Below are positions 42,091 to 50,620 of a stretch of DNA of 64,000 nucleotides, one piece after another. Source of the DNA: Bacillota bacterium (GTDB lineage Bacteria > Bacillota > Clostridia > Oscillospirales > Acutalibacteraceae); the NCBI GenBank assembly GCA_021769885.1, contig JAETSA010000001.1, forward strand, positions 204,558-268,557. The letters are read 5' to 3'. Each line of letters starts with the position of its first letter. The first letter of the stretch is position 1. The notes below the pieces were generated by a model. That model was not told the origin of the DNA. It worked only from the letters and a program-made list of their open reading frames with translations, and did not search any database. Position numbers and translations under genes: made by a program.

Positions 42091-43245
42091 TTAAATATTT
42101 TCTGCACCGTTGCCCACGCGGTTGATTTCGATTTTCGGCAAAACCTCTATTTTTACGGATGGCAGATTGGCTTTCCAATCCGGAATTTCTTTAAATTCTT
42201 TTGGCAAAATGCATTTAAATCTGCGCCCTAAGCAGTATGGGTCGGCTTGGTGGTTTACAAAGCAATTTTCCGTTTCCTGTTCCAAAAGACGAATCACATA
42301 TTCGTGACACAAGCGCTGTGTTTCATTCAAATACGCTTCGTTAATTGAAAACGGTTCTTCCGTCTTGATTTCGGCGATATCCACCTCCATTTTTACCCGA
42401 ACGGTAAAATGCACAACGCCGTTTATGCTTTGCGGCTTGACTTTCACCGAACAATGCCGAATTTTCACAACCGTTTCCGCCGAGAACTCCTGATTCTGTA
42501 CGGATAAATAGCCGTGTTCAACCTGATTATGCAGCATCATAAGTGCTGTTACCGCATCGTTTTCCATTTCAAACAGCATTTGATCCTTATCAAATACGGC
42601 AACATCTACAAATTGTATATCGGCTTTCTCGCCGCCGTTCTCCTGCTCGACCTTCAGTACAGGTAAAAAGGCATTGCTGCAATCACATTCTAATTTATTA
42701 ATCAGTTTATACAGCTCCTGATTGATAATATTTGTATTGAACTGCATCGCCTTTAAAATATCCTCTATGCTGTTTGCGGTTAAAACACTCTCCCCCATTT
42801 TTGCACTGACCAGCTCTTCTGCAGTTGTGTCAGAAACAGCGACTAATACAGTCGCGCGGTTGTCTGCATTACGTACAAAATAATCTAAATCACTGTATAT
42901 CCCCTTTTGCGCCGTTTCCCGTCCGAAAACAATCAATCTGTTTTGCGATAATAAAGGGAGTTTTCCAACCGATTTTGCGGCGGCGGAAATCGCTTCGGAC
43001 ACGGTTTCCCCTTCCACGGTCACAAAATTGATAATATCGCCTAAATTCGCACCGCTGTTCGGATTCCCCGCCATCTCGGTATTCAGCGTTTGCAAGGTTA
43101 CCCGTACGCCGCCGTTTTCCAAAGCGTCTATTCCAACTGCCTGAACAATCAATCGGCTTTTCAATTCCTGAGATTCATAATTGCAGCCGCAAAAGGACAC
43201 CGCCAGCAAAAGGATTGGAGTCAAAAGCTTAAGCATTTTTTTCAT
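42091..43245 (-). CDS. gerC: Spore germination lipoprotein, Ger(x)C family
   Basis: A 384-residue lipoprotein of the germinant receptor. The signal peptide MKKMLKLLTPILLLAVSFCG ends at a lipidated cysteine (Cys21). Family motifs: LIVQAVGIDALENGGVRVTL, SQNRLIVFGRETAQKGI, DYFVRNADNRATVLVAVSD, ELYKLINKLECD, and the C-terminal ADPYCLGRRFK. It forms the outer-surface subunit with GerA and GerB in the spore inner membrane. It overlaps gerB by 17 nt and is the last gene of the operon. Confidence 0.93.
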   Translation of the reverse strand: MKKMLKLLTPILLLAVSFCGCNYESQELKSRLIVQAVGIDALENGGVRVTLQTLNTEMAGNPNSGANLGDIINFVTVEGETVSEAISAAAKSVGKLPLLSQNRLIVFGRETAQKGIYSDLDYFVRNADNRATVLVAVSDTTAEELVSAKMGESVLTANSIEDILKAMQFNTNIINQELYKLINKLECDCSNAFLPVLKVEQENGGEKADIQFVDVAVFDKDQMLFEMENDAVTALMMLHNQVEHGYLSVQNQEFSAETVVKIRHCSVKVKPQSINGVVHFTVRVKMEVDIAEIKTEEPFSINEAYLNETQRLCHEYVIRLLEQETENCFVNHQADPYCLGRRFKCILPKEFKEIPDWKANLPSVKIEVLPKIEINRVGNGAENI

Positions 43246-44320
43246 CGGTTTTTCTCCTTTTGATATATGCGCATAACATAATCATTGCAGGTATTACCAA
43301 CACAACCACCGCAAAATAAATAAAACGTGTAATAAAATTTGCTTGGTAAAAATAATCCGTAAAATTGCCGGCTAAAAAGATTTGTGCAACAAGTGCCAGA
43401 CCGCCTACTACGAAAATATAATAATTTTTCCATTCAGCCTTAAAGGATTTCTGCAAAAGTTCTGCCTGTAAATACAGAAGCAGGCTGATTTTTATGAAAG
43501 CAGACAGAATCCAAACGCCTGTCAGTAAAACATCAAACCGACGGAATACGCCGACCTCCGCCAATACCGCAACAGAATGCACGGGGAACAACTGTGTCAG
43601 CGCAAACTTGCCGAGTCCGCCGAATACAAAGAAAAAGAGAGACAGCATACTTAAAACGGTTGCGCCGAGCCAAGTAAAATAAGCCCGCATCGGTTTTCCG
43701 TTAATTTTTGGCAGCAGGGCAGAAAGTATAACGATTTCGACCGTGCGGGAAGCAAAGCTGAGTCCGCCCTTTACAGGCGGCATCAGTCCGTCGAAAAAGA
43801 CGGGTGAAAACTGTGTTACGTCTATTTTATCTGCCATTGTAACCATAATAAACAGAAATGCCGCGCAGGAAATCATAACAGACAGCGCACTGACACGTCC
43901 CAACGCCTCTATGCCGAGTGAAGCGGCATAACAGGATGCCAATACACAAATGATGATAAACAGCGCGCTGTCATTTTCAGGGAAAATAATTGTCCCGACG
44001 AATAGTTCCAAGCGCGCGAGGGTTACAAGCATAGAAAGTGTAAAAATCAGTGCATAAACCGCTGATATCACTTTTGAAAACCACGGAGAAGCCATATAAG
44101 CAATGTCCGTTAAATCTTTTCCGGGATACTTTTTGTTCTGCACAAACAGCATAACGGAGAACAGCAGAATAAACAGACCTGAAAACAAAACGCTCGGGAA
44201 ATAATCGCTCGTTTCCATTTTCTCTTCGCCGATGGAAGTATACGTCAATACGGTTAAAAGTCTGGATAAAAAAATGATTGAAAATACTTGCCAAATTCCT
44301 ATTTTCTGTGCTCTGCCCAT
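43229..44320 (-). CDS. gerB: Spore germination protein, GerB/endospore permease family
   Basis: A 363-residue membrane protein with about ten helices, of the APC-like spore permease family: QKIGIWQVFSIIFLSRLLTV, LTDIAYMASPWFSKVISAVY, LEALGRVSALSV-type segments and a C-terminal IYFAVVVLVIPAMIMLCAYI. It is the germinant-binding or transport subunit of the Ger receptor. The ATG chosen (MGRAQKIG) has AGGAAATCAA upstream; an earlier in-frame ATG exists at 44353 but lies inside a hairpin. Flanked by gerA and gerC on the same strand. Confidence 0.92.
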   Translation of the reverse strand: MGRAQKIGIWQVFSIIFLSRLLTVLTYTSIGEEKMETSDYFPSVLFSGLFILLFSVMLFVQNKKYPGKDLTDIAYMASPWFSKVISAVYALIFTLSMLVTLARLELFVGTIIFPENDSALFIIICVLASCYAASLGIEALGRVSALSVMISCAAFLFIMVTMADKIDVTQFSPVFFDGLMPPVKGGLSFASRTVEIVILSALLPKINGKPMRAYFTWLGATVLSMLSLFFFVFGGLGKFALTQLFPVHSVAVLAEVGVFRRFDVLLTGVWILSAFIKISLLLYLQAELLQKSFKAEWKNYYIFVVGGLALVAQIFLAGNFTDYFYQANFITRFIYFAVVVLVIPAMIMLCAYIKRRKTDEKNA

Positions 44321-44332
44321 TTGATTTCCTAC

Positions 44333-44362
44333 GATTCGAATGCTTTTTAGCATTCGAATTGT
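44333..44362 (-). other. Hairpin between gerA and gerB
   Basis: Inverted repeat around ATTCGAATGC / GCATTCGAAT with a short T-rich loop, between the gerA stop and the gerB SD. Possibly an intercistronic stability or attenuation element. Confidence 0.5.
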
Positions 44363-44372
44363 GCCTTTCCTT

Positions 44373-45881
44373 TTATTTTTTCATACTTTGTATTTTCAAT
44401 TCCCGTTTGCCAAGCAATTTCCAACTGATTCTTAAGAAGGAATCCCGCAAAACCGCACCGATATGCAACGGTGCAAACGGTGCTGTAAACGGTGCGTTAT
44501 AGGCTTGCACTGCACACATATTCACAAGCAATACCCCAAATCCAATTACAATTCCGTAAAAACCCGTAATTCCGCCGATAATCATAAAAGCAAATCGCAA
44601 AAGAGAGACAGGGTAATAAATTTTAGAAACGACAAAAGAACTAATCGCAGTCAGGGCAACGACAATCAGCATCGGCGCCGCCACCAAACCGGCGGAAACT
44701 GCTGCGTCACCGATAACCAATGCGCCGACAATGCTCACCGCGTGACCGACGGATTTCGGCATACGAAGTCCTGCCTCACGCACGATTTCATATACGAAGT
44801 GAATAAAAATAGCTTCCAGCATTACGGGAAACGGCGTAATGCTTTCCTGCACAGCGGTATCATACAACATAGATGCAGGCAATATTTCCTGATGAAATGT
44901 GCAAACCGCGACATAAATCCCCGGCAAAAACACACTCAATACAAAAGAAAAGAATTTCAGTGTACGGATAAATGCAGAATAATACGGTCGATGGTCATAG
45001 TCATCTAAGGACTGAAAATTTTCCATAAACAAATACGGAACCACCAACGCAAACGGTGTGCCGTCCACCAAAACGACGACCCGTCCTTCCGCCATTTCGG
45101 CGCAGGCAATATCCGGTCGCTCTGTTGAACCGACCGCAGAAAATAAGGAGATTACATTCGGCTCTAAAAACGGACGCAAATACCCCGCGCCGAGCACTAC
45201 ATCCAAATCTGCTTTTTTCAGTTTTCCCTTAATTGCTTCCACAACGGCTTTGTCGGCACGGTCAGAAAAATAACACACGCACACGCGCGTTTGACTGGTT
45301 TTACCGATTTCCAATACTTCAAAGCGCGCTACAGGCGAGCGCACACGGCGGCGAATCAATGCTACATTATCTTTAAAACTTTCAATAAACGCTTCCTGTG
45401 CACCGCTCTCCTGCACTTCGGTTTGTGCGTTTTCTATAGAACGTTTCGGAAAGCCCTGCACCCCGAAGCATTCACAAAACGGCGCGCCCTCAATCATCAG
45501 AATGACAAGTCCTGACAAAACCTCTTTTATGGCATCATCTAAACTGTGTACTTCTTTCTGGTCGATTCCCGAGGAAATCTTATCACGGATATATGCCATT
45601 TGGTCAACCGCACTTTTCGGCATTTTTTCAGCAGTCATTATAGGATTCACGACCTGTTGTGTAACCAAAAGGTTGTCACACATACCGTCATCCATAATCA
45701 GAACTGCTTTGTTGTTCCCGATATACGTTTGTTTATATAAAATATCAAAGCTTTCGCCGAGTTTTTCTTTAAAATAGATGATATTTTCTTCTAAATTGGT
45801 ACTAACCGTCACAGGCGATGCCTTGGCTTCAGCTTTTGCAGAGGTCACTTTATTGATTTCTTTTTGAATCCAAGGATTCAC
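44373..45881 (-). CDS. gerA: Spore germination protein, GerA family
   Basis: A 502-residue integral membrane subunit of the germinant receptor. The start is taken as GTG at 45881 (MNPWIQKEINKVTSAKAEAK) because AGGAGG lies 8 nt upstream; the open frame extends further but only as antisense of the next gene. The large N-terminal domain includes NLEENIIYFKEKLGESFDIL, MDDGMCDNLLVTQQVVNP, VEVLEIGKTSQTRV-type text and GYLRPFLEPNVISLFSAVGS. The C-terminal membrane part has PFPVMLEAIFIHFVYEIVRE and GDAAVSAGLVAAPMLIVVAL. First gene of gerA-gerB-gerC. Confidence 0.92.
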   Translation of the reverse strand: MNPWIQKEINKVTSAKAEAKASPVTVSTNLEENIIYFKEKLGESFDILYKQTYIGNNKAVLIMDDGMCDNLLVTQQVVNPIMTAEKMPKSAVDQMAYIRDKISSGIDQKEVHSLDDAIKEVLSGLVILMIEGAPFCECFGVQGFPKRSIENAQTEVQESGAQEAFIESFKDNVALIRRRVRSPVARFEVLEIGKTSQTRVCVCYFSDRADKAVVEAIKGKLKKADLDVVLGAGYLRPFLEPNVISLFSAVGSTERPDIACAEMAEGRVVVLVDGTPFALVVPYLFMENFQSLDDYDHRPYYSAFIRTLKFFSFVLSVFLPGIYVAVCTFHQEILPASMLYDTAVQESITPFPVMLEAIFIHFVYEIVREAGLRMPKSVGHAVSIVGALVIGDAAVSAGLVAAPMLIVVALTAISSFVVSKIYYPVSLLRFAFMIIGGITGFYGIVIGFGVLLVNMCAVQAYNAPFTAPFAPLHIGAVLRDSFLRISWKLLGKRELKIQSMKK

Positions 45882-45977
45882 AGCACTGTCCTCCTGACTT
45901 TTTGAGTTTATCTGTAATATTGTGACCCGCGATGTAAATGATATTCGTATCAATACAGATATTGGAGTGCGATTGTT

Positions 45978-46655
45978 ATGTTGATTACACTTTGCAGAAC
46001 AGTCATTCTGTATATTTTGGTTCTGCTCACCTTTCGAATCCTCGGCAAAAGACAGGTTGGAGAATTGCAGCCTGCGGATTTGGTGATTACCCTTTTGCTT
46101 TCGGAAATTTTGGTCATTCCGATGCAGGACACACAAATCCCCTTAATCAACACGTTTATTCCCGTTTTGGTCTTAATTGGATTGGAAATCTTAATTTCCG
46201 TAATCAGCATTAAAAGCATAAAATTCCGAAACCTTTTACAGGGAAACTCTTTAATTGTGATTCGAAACGGGGTTTTGGATCAAAAGCAGTTGAAGCGACT
46301 GCGCTTTACCGTGGACGATTTGATGGAAGCACTGCGAAAAAAAGATGTTTTCGATATTGCAGAAGTGCAGTATGCGATTGTAGAAACCGACGGCACACTG
46401 AGCATTCTGTTAAAGCCCCCTTACCGCGCACCGCAGGCACAGGCTCTCCACGCACAGGAAGAGGATAACGGAATCCCCTGTGTCGTAATCAGCGACGGCA
46501 GAATCATTCAGTCGGATTTTAAGGAATGTGGAATGAGCCCGAAAAAACTGCAGAATCTTTTAACCTCTAAGAAAATCGAGGTAAAAAACATTATGCTGAT
46601 GACCGTAGATAAAAGCGGCAATACAAATATTATTCGAAAGGATGGCGTGGAATGA
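45978..46655 (+). CDS. DUF421 (YetF/YrbG-like) membrane protein
   Basis: A 225-residue protein with three N-terminal helices (LCRTVILYILVLLTFRILGK, RQVGELQPADLVITLLLSEI, NTFIPVLVLIGLEILISVIS) and the soluble DUF421 domain (LIVIRNGVLDQKQLKRLRFT, VDDLMEALRKKDVFDIAEVQ, YAIVETDGTLSILLKP). Such proteins are conserved in spore formers but their role is unsettled. It is coupled to the next gene by a 4-nt ATGA overlap and is divergent from the ger operon. Confidence 0.9.
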   Translation: MLITLCRTVILYILVLLTFRILGKRQVGELQPADLVITLLLSEILVIPMQDTQIPLINTFIPVLVLIGLEILISVISIKSIKFRNLLQGNSLIVIRNGVLDQKQLKRLRFTVDDLMEALRKKDVFDIAEVQYAIVETDGTLSILLKPPYRAPQAQALHAQEEDNGIPCVVISDGRIIQSDFKECGMSPKKLQNLLTSKKIEVKNIMLMTVDKSGNTNIIRKDGVE

Positions 46656-47032
46656 AGCGAATCATTATTGCGGCAGTCTGTCTTGTGCTTGCAATCTCTT
46701 TAGCAGTATTCGGATTTTTGAATTTGCGCAAAATCACGCGGGAGCTGACAGACAGTGCCGCACGCGTAATTGCGGTTGCAGAGACGCAGGATAAACAGGC
46801 CGTCCTTACAGAATTACAGACCTTTTCGGAAAAATTTGCAAAGCACAAAAAAATGCTCGGTGCTTTTGTAAACCACAGCGAATTGGATGAAGCGGATATT
46901 TTGATGCGCGGATTGCAGGATAAAGCGGAACAGGAATCCTATGCTGAATTAGCCGAGGATTTGCGGGAGCTGCAATATCATTTTTCCCATTTGCACGACA
47001 CGGAATTGCCGAAATTTGAGAATATATTCTAA
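46652..47032 (+). CDS. DUF4363 family protein
   Basis: A 126-residue membrane-anchored protein. One N-terminal helix (IIAAVCLVLAISLAVFGFL) is followed by an extracytoplasmic helical bundle (LRKITRELTDSAARVIAVAE, DILMRGLQDKAEQESYAELA, LQYHFSHLHDTELPKFENI). DUF4363 genes regularly follow DUF421 genes in sporulating Clostridia, as here. The function is unknown; the coupling suggests a complex with the DUF421 protein. Confidence 0.85.
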   Translation: MKRIIIAAVCLVLAISLAVFGFLNLRKITRELTDSAARVIAVAETQDKQAVLTELQTFSEKFAKHKKMLGAFVNHSELDEADILMRGLQDKAEQESYAELAEDLRELQYHFSHLHDTELPKFENIF

Positions 47033-47036
47033 AAAT

Positions 47037-47077
47037 AAAAACACCAACTATGTTTGCAGCAACAAGTTGGTGTTTTT
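47037..47077. terminator. Convergent terminator
   Basis: Stem AAAAACACCAACT / AGTTGGTGTTTTT with T tails on both strands, between DUF4363 and the ABC-F gene. Confidence 0.85.
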
Positions 47078-47096
47078 TTATATCATATATTTATTT

Positions 47097-48692
47097 TTAT
47101 GTGTTTTCGTGCATTTCCTGCAAATATTCATCAAAACGGATTTGCTTATCGTAGAAACGCCCGGGCGTTACGTCAATCAAGCGGTCGGCAACCGTTTCCA
47201 CAAACTGATGGTCGTGGGAAGAAAACAGAATGGTTTCGGGGTAACGAATCAATGCATCATTTAAAGAAGCAATCGATTCCAAATCCAAATGGTCTGTCGG
47301 CTCATCCAGCATCAGAACGTTTGCGCCCGAAAGCATCATTTTACACAGCATACAGCGTACGCGCTCACCGCCGGACAGCACCTTTGCCTGCTTGGTCGCT
47401 TCCTCACCCGAAAACAGCATTCTGCCGAGCCAACTGCGAATATCCGATTCATAAATCAAATCGGAATAGCTGCGAATCCAGTCAAGCAGAGAATCCGCAC
47501 AGCCGTCGAAATAGGCACCGTTGTCCGTCGGCAAATAGCTTTGCGAGGTCGTCACGCCCCATTTAAAACTGCCTTCATCGGGTTCTAATTCACCCGCAAG
47601 AATTTTAAACAAAGTGGTTTTTGCCAGAGCGTCACTGCCGATAAATGCAACCTTTTCGCGCGGATGAATCGTAAAGCTGACGTTATCCAGCACCTTTTTT
47701 CCGCCGATTGTTTTCGAAATCCCGCTGACCGACAGTACCTCATTGCCGACTTTTCGCGCAGGCTTAAAGTCCACATACGGAAACCGTCGGGATGAAACAG
47801 GCATTTCCTCGACCTGAATGGAATCCAACAGTTTTTTACGGCTGGTTGCCTGCTTGGATTTGGAAGCATTTGCGCTGAATCGGCGAATAAACTCCTGCAA
47901 CTCCTTGATTTTCGCTTCTGCCTTTTTATTTTGCTCACGCATTTGGCGCTGTGCCATTTGCGTGTATTCGTACCAAAAATCGTAATTGCCGACAAACATC
48001 GTAATTTTGCCGAAATCAATATCCACGGTGTGAGTACAGACCTTATTTAAGAAATGGCGGTCATGCGAAATCACAATTACGGTGCTGTCAAGGTCAATTA
48101 AAAAGTCTTCTAACCACGCGACGGCATCCAAATCCAAATGGTTGGTCGGCTCATCCATTAAGAGAATATCGGGATTGCCGAAAAGTGCCTGTGCAAGCAA
48201 AACCTTCACCTTATTTTCGCCTGACAGATCCTGCATTTTGGCATAGTGCAAGTCATTCGGAACGCCCAAACCGTTTAAAAGAATTTCCGCGTCACTCTCG
48301 GCACTCCAACCGTCCATTTCGGCAAATTCTTCCTCTAGCTCACAAAGGCGAATCCCCTCTTCTTCAGACATTTCTTCCTTTGCATACAGCACTTCTTTTT
48401 CATCCATAATCTCGCACAGACGCGGATTGCCCATTAAGACAGTGCGAATGACATCGTAAGCATCAAACGCAAAGTGATCCTGCCGCAAAACGGACATACG
48501 CTCGTGCGGTGTTTTGCGAACTTCCCCTTTATTTGGTTCAATCTCCCCCGCCAAAATTTTCATAAAGGTGGATTTTCCCGCGCCGTTTGCACCGATTAAT
48601 CCGTAGCAGTTTCCGTTTGTGAATTTCAGGTCGGCATGCTCAAACAAAACTCTGCCGCCGTATTGCAAAGATACATTGACTGTTTCTAACAT
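47097..48692 (-). CDS. ABC-F family ATPase (YbiT/YkpA type)
   Basis: A 531-residue protein with two ATP-binding cassettes and no membrane part. Walker A motifs are GLIGANGAGKSTFMKIL and FIGSDALAKTTLFKILAG (the second has the ALA of the YbiT subgroup). Signatures are LSGENKVKVLLAQALF and LSGGERVRCMLCKMML; Walker B are ILLMDEPTNHLDL and VLMLDEPTDHLDL. The linker (about 235-300) is helical and charged. ABC-F proteins act on the ribosome; this group is housekeeping rather than the antibiotic-resistance type. The start follows AAAGGAG. Confidence 0.92.
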   Translation of the reverse strand: MLETVNVSLQYGGRVLFEHADLKFTNGNCYGLIGANGAGKSTFMKILAGEIEPNKGEVRKTPHERMSVLRQDHFAFDAYDVIRTVLMGNPRLCEIMDEKEVLYAKEEMSEEEGIRLCELEEEFAEMDGWSAESDAEILLNGLGVPNDLHYAKMQDLSGENKVKVLLAQALFGNPDILLMDEPTNHLDLDAVAWLEDFLIDLDSTVIVISHDRHFLNKVCTHTVDIDFGKITMFVGNYDFWYEYTQMAQRQMREQNKKAEAKIKELQEFIRRFSANASKSKQATSRKKLLDSIQVEEMPVSSRRFPYVDFKPARKVGNEVLSVSGISKTIGGKKVLDNVSFTIHPREKVAFIGSDALAKTTLFKILAGELEPDEGSFKWGVTTSQSYLPTDNGAYFDGCADSLLDWIRSYSDLIYESDIRSWLGRMLFSGEEATKQAKVLSGGERVRCMLCKMMLSGANVLMLDEPTDHLDLESIASLNDALIRYPETILFSSHDHQFVETVADRLIDVTPGRFYDKQIRFDEYLQEMHENT

Positions 48693-48707
48693 AGTTACTC
48701 CTTTAAA

Positions 48708-48735
48708 AACGCCACCGCAAAAGAACGGTGGCGTT
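48708..48735 (-). terminator. Terminator of the sugar transferase gene
   Basis: Stem AACGCCACCG / CGGTGGCGTT with a TTTTTA tail on the minus strand. Confidence 0.8.
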
Positions 48736-48741
48736 CGGTTT

Positions 48742-50193
48742 TTATTCTTCGGCGGTATCTGACGAATCCGCAGTATCTTCCTTTGCATCCGCCTGCGATG
48801 CCGTAGGTGTATCTGCAACTGCGCCGTCCGCAGTAAAGAAATCGTATTCGTCACCGTTTTTAAACGCCTCCGTACTGTCAGAAGCCTTTAAAAATACCGT
48901 CAGTGTTTGGAAAATCAGTTTAATGTCTAACCAAATACTGTATTGCTCGATATACATCAAGTCCATCACAAGCTTGTCCTTCGGGGACGTGTTATACTTA
49001 CCCGCAATTTGCGCAAATCCTGTCAGACCCGCTTTCACACGCAGACGGTAACTAAATTCAGGAAGTTCCTGCGTATATTGATCCACATTTTCAATCATTT
49101 CAGGCCGCGGACCGACTACGCTCATTTCGCCCTTAAAAATATTGATAATCTGCGGCAATTCATCGATTCGGAATTTACGCAGGTATTTGCCGACTTTGGT
49201 AATACGGTCATCATCCGATGTGACAGAACGGTTCACAGACCCTGCCTCTTTCATCGTACGGAATTTGTAAACCTCAAAAATCTTACCGTCCTTGGTAGCG
49301 CGTTTCTGTTTAAAGAATACCTTACCGCCGTCCTCTGCCTTGATTAAAATGGCACACAATGCCATAAGGGGGCTGGTGACAATCAGACCGATGGTAGAAA
49401 TCAGGATATCCATTGTGCGTTTGGCGGCTCTTTGCTCAAAAGTCAGCCCTTTCATTTGGGAAGCGACCAACGGCTTGTCATCTAAAATTGATGTGCGCCC
49501 GCGAAGAGACACAACATCGCACATCTCAAAGTTGTAATAGATATTCTTGTTTTTTGCGTAACAGTACTCCACAAGCATAGTGCGCACAGACATCGGCACG
49601 TCATATAAAAAAACTGTATCCGAGCGATCCATTACATCAAAAAGCCCGTCATCGGTATATAAAATCATATCGGTAATCTTATATTGCTTTTTATACTTTT
49701 GCACCTTCGGTACAATATTGTTCAATGCATATTTCGATGACGTAATAATGCAGCATTTTTCGGGAGAATTGATGGAGAAAAACACGAAATTCCCGAAGTA
49801 TGCGAAAAACACGATTACCACAAATTGCAGTAACATAACCAACAGCAGTAATTCAACATTTTCATATTTAAAGGTCTGATTGTTCGCCGCATTGGTGTTC
49901 ATAATGCAAAGCTGTAAATGCGTGATAAAGTCTGTAATAAACGCAGACAGTGTCAGCGAATGAATAATCGGCTTGCTTTTTTCCACACCGATTTTATACC
50001 CACCGTAAATGGACATCATTGCCGTGCCCAGAACCACAAAGGTCAGCATTGTAATCGCCGCCGTACGCGACAAACGCAAAAGCCACGCATACTGACTGCC
50101 GAATGTCAGGAAAAAGATTGCAAACAGTGTCACAAACAGCAATAATTTCAGAAACAGCAGAATCGTTTTCTGAAATTTATTTAAAATCTTCAT
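48742..50193 (-). CDS. Polyprenyl-phosphate glycosylphosphotransferase (bacterial sugar transferase)
   Basis: A 483-residue membrane enzyme that starts exopolysaccharide or capsule repeat-unit synthesis by moving a sugar phosphate onto undecaprenyl phosphate. Four or so N-terminal helices and a CoA-binding-like middle (KCCIITSSKYALNNIVPKVQ) lead to the catalytic domain: FEQRAAKRTMDILISTIGLI, KVFFKQKRATKDGKIFEVYK with FRTM, FRIDELPQIINIFKGEMSVV and GPRPEM. The last 45 residues are acidic and low-complexity (TASQADAKEDTADSSDTAEE), an unusual tail. No other capsule genes lie beside it. Confidence 0.9.
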   Translation of the reverse strand: MKILNKFQKTILLFLKLLLFVTLFAIFFLTFGSQYAWLLRLSRTAAITMLTFVVLGTAMMSIYGGYKIGVEKSKPIIHSLTLSAFITDFITHLQLCIMNTNAANNQTFKYENVELLLLVMLLQFVVIVFFAYFGNFVFFSINSPEKCCIITSSKYALNNIVPKVQKYKKQYKITDMILYTDDGLFDVMDRSDTVFLYDVPMSVRTMLVEYCYAKNKNIYYNFEMCDVVSLRGRTSILDDKPLVASQMKGLTFEQRAAKRTMDILISTIGLIVTSPLMALCAILIKAEDGGKVFFKQKRATKDGKIFEVYKFRTMKEAGSVNRSVTSDDDRITKVGKYLRKFRIDELPQIINIFKGEMSVVGPRPEMIENVDQYTQELPEFSYRLRVKAGLTGFAQIAGKYNTSPKDKLVMDLMYIEQYSIWLDIKLIFQTLTVFLKASDSTEAFKNGDEYDFFTADGAVADTPTASQADAKEDTADSSDTAEE

Positions 50194-50292
50194 AGGTCAC
50201 CCTCAAAAGCATCTTACGAACTAGTTTGAAAACCTTTCGTAATTCTACGCTTTTTTTACCATTTTGTCAATAGAAGGCAATTTTCTCTGCAA

Positions 50293-50538
50293 TTACGCCT
50301 CTTTTGCCCGCACCGCAATTTTGGCAATGCACTCTGCAAGTCCCTCGTCCGTCATCGAAAATGTATACTCTTCCGAATCGCAAAGTCCGTAACAAACATC
50401 TTGATGCCAAATATTTGCCACAAGCATATTTTCATTTTTCGCGATTCGATAGCGAAAATCCGCACGGCAACAGCCCGTAAATACATTCCCCTGTTCAAAA
50501 AAGGAAAGCACAGGCACATCCAACAGCTTTTCTGACAT
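50293..50538 (-). CDS. Hypothetical protein (81 aa)
   Basis: A small cytoplasmic protein: MSEKLLDVPVLSFFEQGNVF, TGCCRADFRYRIAKNENMLV, ANIWHQDVCYGLCDSEEYTF, SMTDEGLAECIAKIAVRAKEA. It is mixed alpha/beta with four or five cysteines. I do not recognise the family. It could be translated as a single gene between the sugar transferase and the polyamine operon terminator. It appears real because of its balanced composition and the lack of any competing frame. Confidence 0.6.
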   Translation of the reverse strand: MSEKLLDVPVLSFFEQGNVFTGCCRADFRYRIAKNENMLVANIWHQDVCYGLCDSEEYTFSMTDEGLAECIAKIAVRAKEA

Positions 50539-50582
50539 ATAGCTTCACCCTATTTCAAGTATTTTTGCAATCTGCAAAAGCA

Positions 50583-50611
50583 CGGCAGATGCCGGCTTTT
50601 GGCATCTGCCG
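50583..50611 (-). terminator. Terminator of the pot operon
   Basis: Perfect 11-bp stem CGGCAGATGCC / GGCATCTGCCG between the potCD stop (50621) and the hypothetical gene. Confidence 0.75.
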
Positions 50612-50620
50612 CATTGTTTT

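Noticed and set aside
45882..46136. 85-residue N-terminal extension of GerA
   Set aside because: The extension is antisense to the DUF421 gene start, is unlike GerA proteins, and a GTG with a perfect SD lies at 45881.
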